Positions 6,549 to 8,020 of a stretch of 8,020 nucleotides of DNA are shown here, piece by piece (position 1 is the first letter of the stretch; each line of letters begins with the position of its first letter). Origin of the DNA: Chloroflexota bacterium (GTDB lineage Bacteria > Chloroflexota > Dehalococcoidia > Lucifugimonadales > Lucifugimonadaceae); the NCBI GenBank assembly GCA_013911545.1, contig JACETA010000034.1, positions 1-8,020 on the forward strand. The letters are read 5' to 3'. The translations under genes and the position numbers were made by a program. The notes under the pieces are model-generated. The model was not told the origin of the DNA. It did not search any database and saw only the letters and a program-made list of their open reading frames with translations.

Positions 6549-7998
6549 CTGCACCCTCCAAACTTACTTTTAATAATTGTCCTGCTTCTACAGCAAACTC
6601 AAATGGTAATTCTTTGAAAACTTCTTTGCTCCATCCAGTTATAATCATGTGATGAGCTTCTTCTTCATCTAGACCTCTTTGCATTAGATAAAACAATTGA
6701 TCATCGCTCACTTTTGAAGTCGAAGCTTCGTGTTCGAGTTTTGCAGTAGGGTTTTTTACTTCAATATAAGGAAAAGTTATTGCACCACATTCCTCACCAA
6801 TTAATAAGGAATCGCATTGAGTAAAATTTTGAGAATTCTCTGCAGATGGAAGAATTTTAACTTGGCCACGATATGTGTTGTTTCCTTTTCCGGCAGATAT
6901 TCCTTTAGCCACAATAGTACTTTTCGTATTTTTCCCAATGTGTATCATTTTGGTTCCTGTATCAGCCTGTTGATGATTATTAGTAAGCGCAACTGAATAA
7001 AATTCTCCTATAGAATCATCACCTTGAAGAATAACGCTAGGGTATTTCCATGTAATTGCCGAACCTGTCTCTACTTGTGTCCAACTAATTTTTGATCGCG
7101 CACTACATTTTCCTCTTTTTGTTACAAAGTTATAGACTCCGCCTTCACCCTCTTTATTCCCAGGGTACCAATTTTGAAGAGTTGAGTATTTAATTTCTGC
7201 ATCTTCAAGAGCAATGAGTTCTACTACTGCTGCGTGCAATTGACTACTTTTTCTAATGGGTGCAGTACATCCTTCTAAATAACTGACGTAAGATCCTTTG
7301 TCAGCAACAATTAAAGTTCTTTCAAATTGTCCGGTATCAGCTGTATTAATTCTAAAATATGTCATCAATTCGATTGGGCACCTTACTTTTGGTGGAATAT
7401 AAATGAATGAACCATCAGAAAAAACGGCAGAATTAAGATTTGCGAAATAGTTATCTGAATAAGGAACAACGCTTCCTAAATACTTTTTTATTAAATCAGG
7501 ATGATTCTTAACAGCTTCACTGAAAGAACAAAACACAATTCCTAATTCTTTTAACTGTTTTTCATATGTAGTAGCTACTGAAACACTATCGAAAACTGCA
7601 TCAACAGCTACTCCAGCTAATTGAGCTCTTTCTTCAAGAGGAATTCCAAGTTTTTCAAACTCCTCAAGTATTTCAGGGTCAACTTCATCTAAAGATTTTG
7701 GTGCATCAGATTTATTTGGAGCAGCATAATAATGTATATCTTGGTAATCAATCTTTGGATATTTTACCATTGCCCAATCTGGCTCGCCTTGTTTTTCATC
7801 CTGTTTAATCCAATGCTTATAGGCTTTCAATCTCCAATCAAGCAACCAATCAGGTTCTTCTTTTTTTTTGCTAATTAATTTAACAACATCTTCGTTAAGG
7901 CCTTTTGGAACTACTTCAGTTTCAACGTCAGAAGTAAAACCCCATTTATATTCTTTTTCTTCTAGTTTCGTTTCTCTAGAAATTGAATTATTTTCCAT
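6541..7998 (-). CDS. sufB: SufB, Fe-S cluster assembly scaffold subunit
   Basis: SufB-family scaffold, 485 aa from the preferred ATG (E. coli SufB is about 495). The sequence is highly conserved: KKKEEPDWLLDWRLKAY, DYQDIHYYAAP, the SufB core VAVDAVFDSVSV, SDGSFIYIPPKVRCPIELMTYF, EGCTAPIRKSSQLHAAVVEL, NFTQCDSLLIG and KNPTAKLEHEAS. Counting from the upstream TTG, C247, C398 and E427 align at a constant offset of 7 with E. coli C254, C405 and E434, the residues implicated in sulfur transfer and cluster assembly; subtract 3 for ATG numbering. The first possible start is TTG at 8007. The in-frame ATG at 7998 has AAGAG (8008-8012) 9 nt upstream, so it is preferred. An in-frame stop at 8011-8013 shows the N terminus is complete. 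It is the first visible gene of the operon; the promoter and any regulator lie off the right edge. Confidence 0.97.
   Translation of the reverse strand: MENNSISRETKLEEKEYKWGFTSDVETEVVPKGLNEDVVKLISKKKEEPDWLLDWRLKAYKHWIKQDEKQGEPDWAMVKYPKIDYQDIHYYAAPNKSDAPKSLDEVDPEILEEFEKLGIPLEERAQLAGVAVDAVFDSVSVATTYEKQLKELGIVFCSFSEAVKNHPDLIKKYLGSVVPYSDNYFANLNSAVFSDGSFIYIPPKVRCPIELMTYFRINTADTGQFERTLIVADKGSYVSYLEGCTAPIRKSSQLHAAVVELIALEDAEIKYSTLQNWYPGNKEGEGGVYNFVTKRGKCSARSKISWTQVETGSAITWKYPSVILQGDDSIGEFYSVALTNNHQQADTGTKMIHIGKNTKSTIVAKGISAGKGNNTYRGQVKILPSAENSQNFTQCDSLLIGEECGAITFPYIEVKNPTAKLEHEASTSKVSDDQLFYLMQRGLDEEEAHHMIITGWSKEVFKELPFEFAVEAGQLLKVSLEGAVG
6555..6559 (-). promoter_or_regulatory. Shine-Dalgarno GGAGG for sufC, inside the end of sufB
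   Basis: The minus strand reads GGAGG immediately followed by GTGCAGTTG. A zero spacer to the GTG (6554) would be unworkable, whereas 6 nt to the TTG (6548) is near ideal. This site therefore decides the sufC start in favour of TTG. It lies within the sufB codons for Leu-Glu-Gly near its C terminus, which suggests coupled translation of the two proteins. Confidence 0.65.
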
Positions 7999-8020
7999 AT
8001 TTTGCAACTCTTATTATTAT

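Noticed and set aside
6541..8007. sufB starting at TTG 8007
   Set aside because: The ribosome-binding-like AAGAG abuts that TTG with no spacer but lies 9 nt before the in-frame ATG at 7998, which is also the stronger codon.
1..8020. Mobile element, phage, toxin-antitoxin, defence system, tRNA or rRNA
   Set aside because: I found no transposase, integrase, terminal repeats, restriction or nuclease motifs, tRNA-like cloverleaf or rRNA-like GC-rich structured region; all the sequence is accounted for by the listed genes and short spacers.

Overview
The window is a strongly AT-rich, tightly packed bacterial segment with seven complete genes and one gene cut at the left edge. Intergenic space is minimal: two convergent gene pairs abut or overlap at their stop codons, and five genes of one operon overlap each other. 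Low GC, many A/T homopolymer runs, lysine/asparagine/isoleucine-rich proteins and almost no spacers suggest a streamlined marine bacterioplankton genome. The SufB and SufC sequences look proteobacterial, and a SAR86-like gammaproteobacterium is a reasonable guess. This is inference from style and family resemblance; the window holds no rRNA or other taxonomic marker.

Layout from left to right: (1) the first 38 codons of a Bcp/AhpC-type peroxiredoxin on the minus strand, leaving the window at base 1; (2) divergent from it, a plus-strand sulfatase of the formylglycine (C-x-P-x-R) class with no signal peptide; (3) tail-to-tail with it, with no spacer, a minus-strand RDD-family membrane protein; (4) a 139-bp divergent spacer with a perfect 13-bp inverted repeat and three copies of an octamer; (5) a plus-strand HpcH/HpaI-type aldolase of unknown substrate; (6) overlapping its stop by 4 bp, the end of a minus-strand operon sufB-sufC-sufD-sufS-sufU that fills the rest of the window.

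The suf genes form one functional unit. SufS takes sulfur from cysteine as a persulfide, the Zn-binding SufU accepts and relays it, and the SufB-SufC-SufD complex (SufC is the ATPase) builds the Fe-S cluster. All catalytic or ligand residues I could check are present. The operon's promoter and any Rrf2-type regulator lie beyond the right edge; only the sufB ribosome binding region is visible. The sulfatase, RDD protein and aldolase have no evident link to Fe-S assembly, and strand layout rules out a single transcript joining them. I see no mobile element, CRISPR, phage or defence gene, tRNA or rRNA, and no convincing undescribed system. The most useful second looks are the palindromic spacer, the re-assigned sufC start and the unexported sulfatase.
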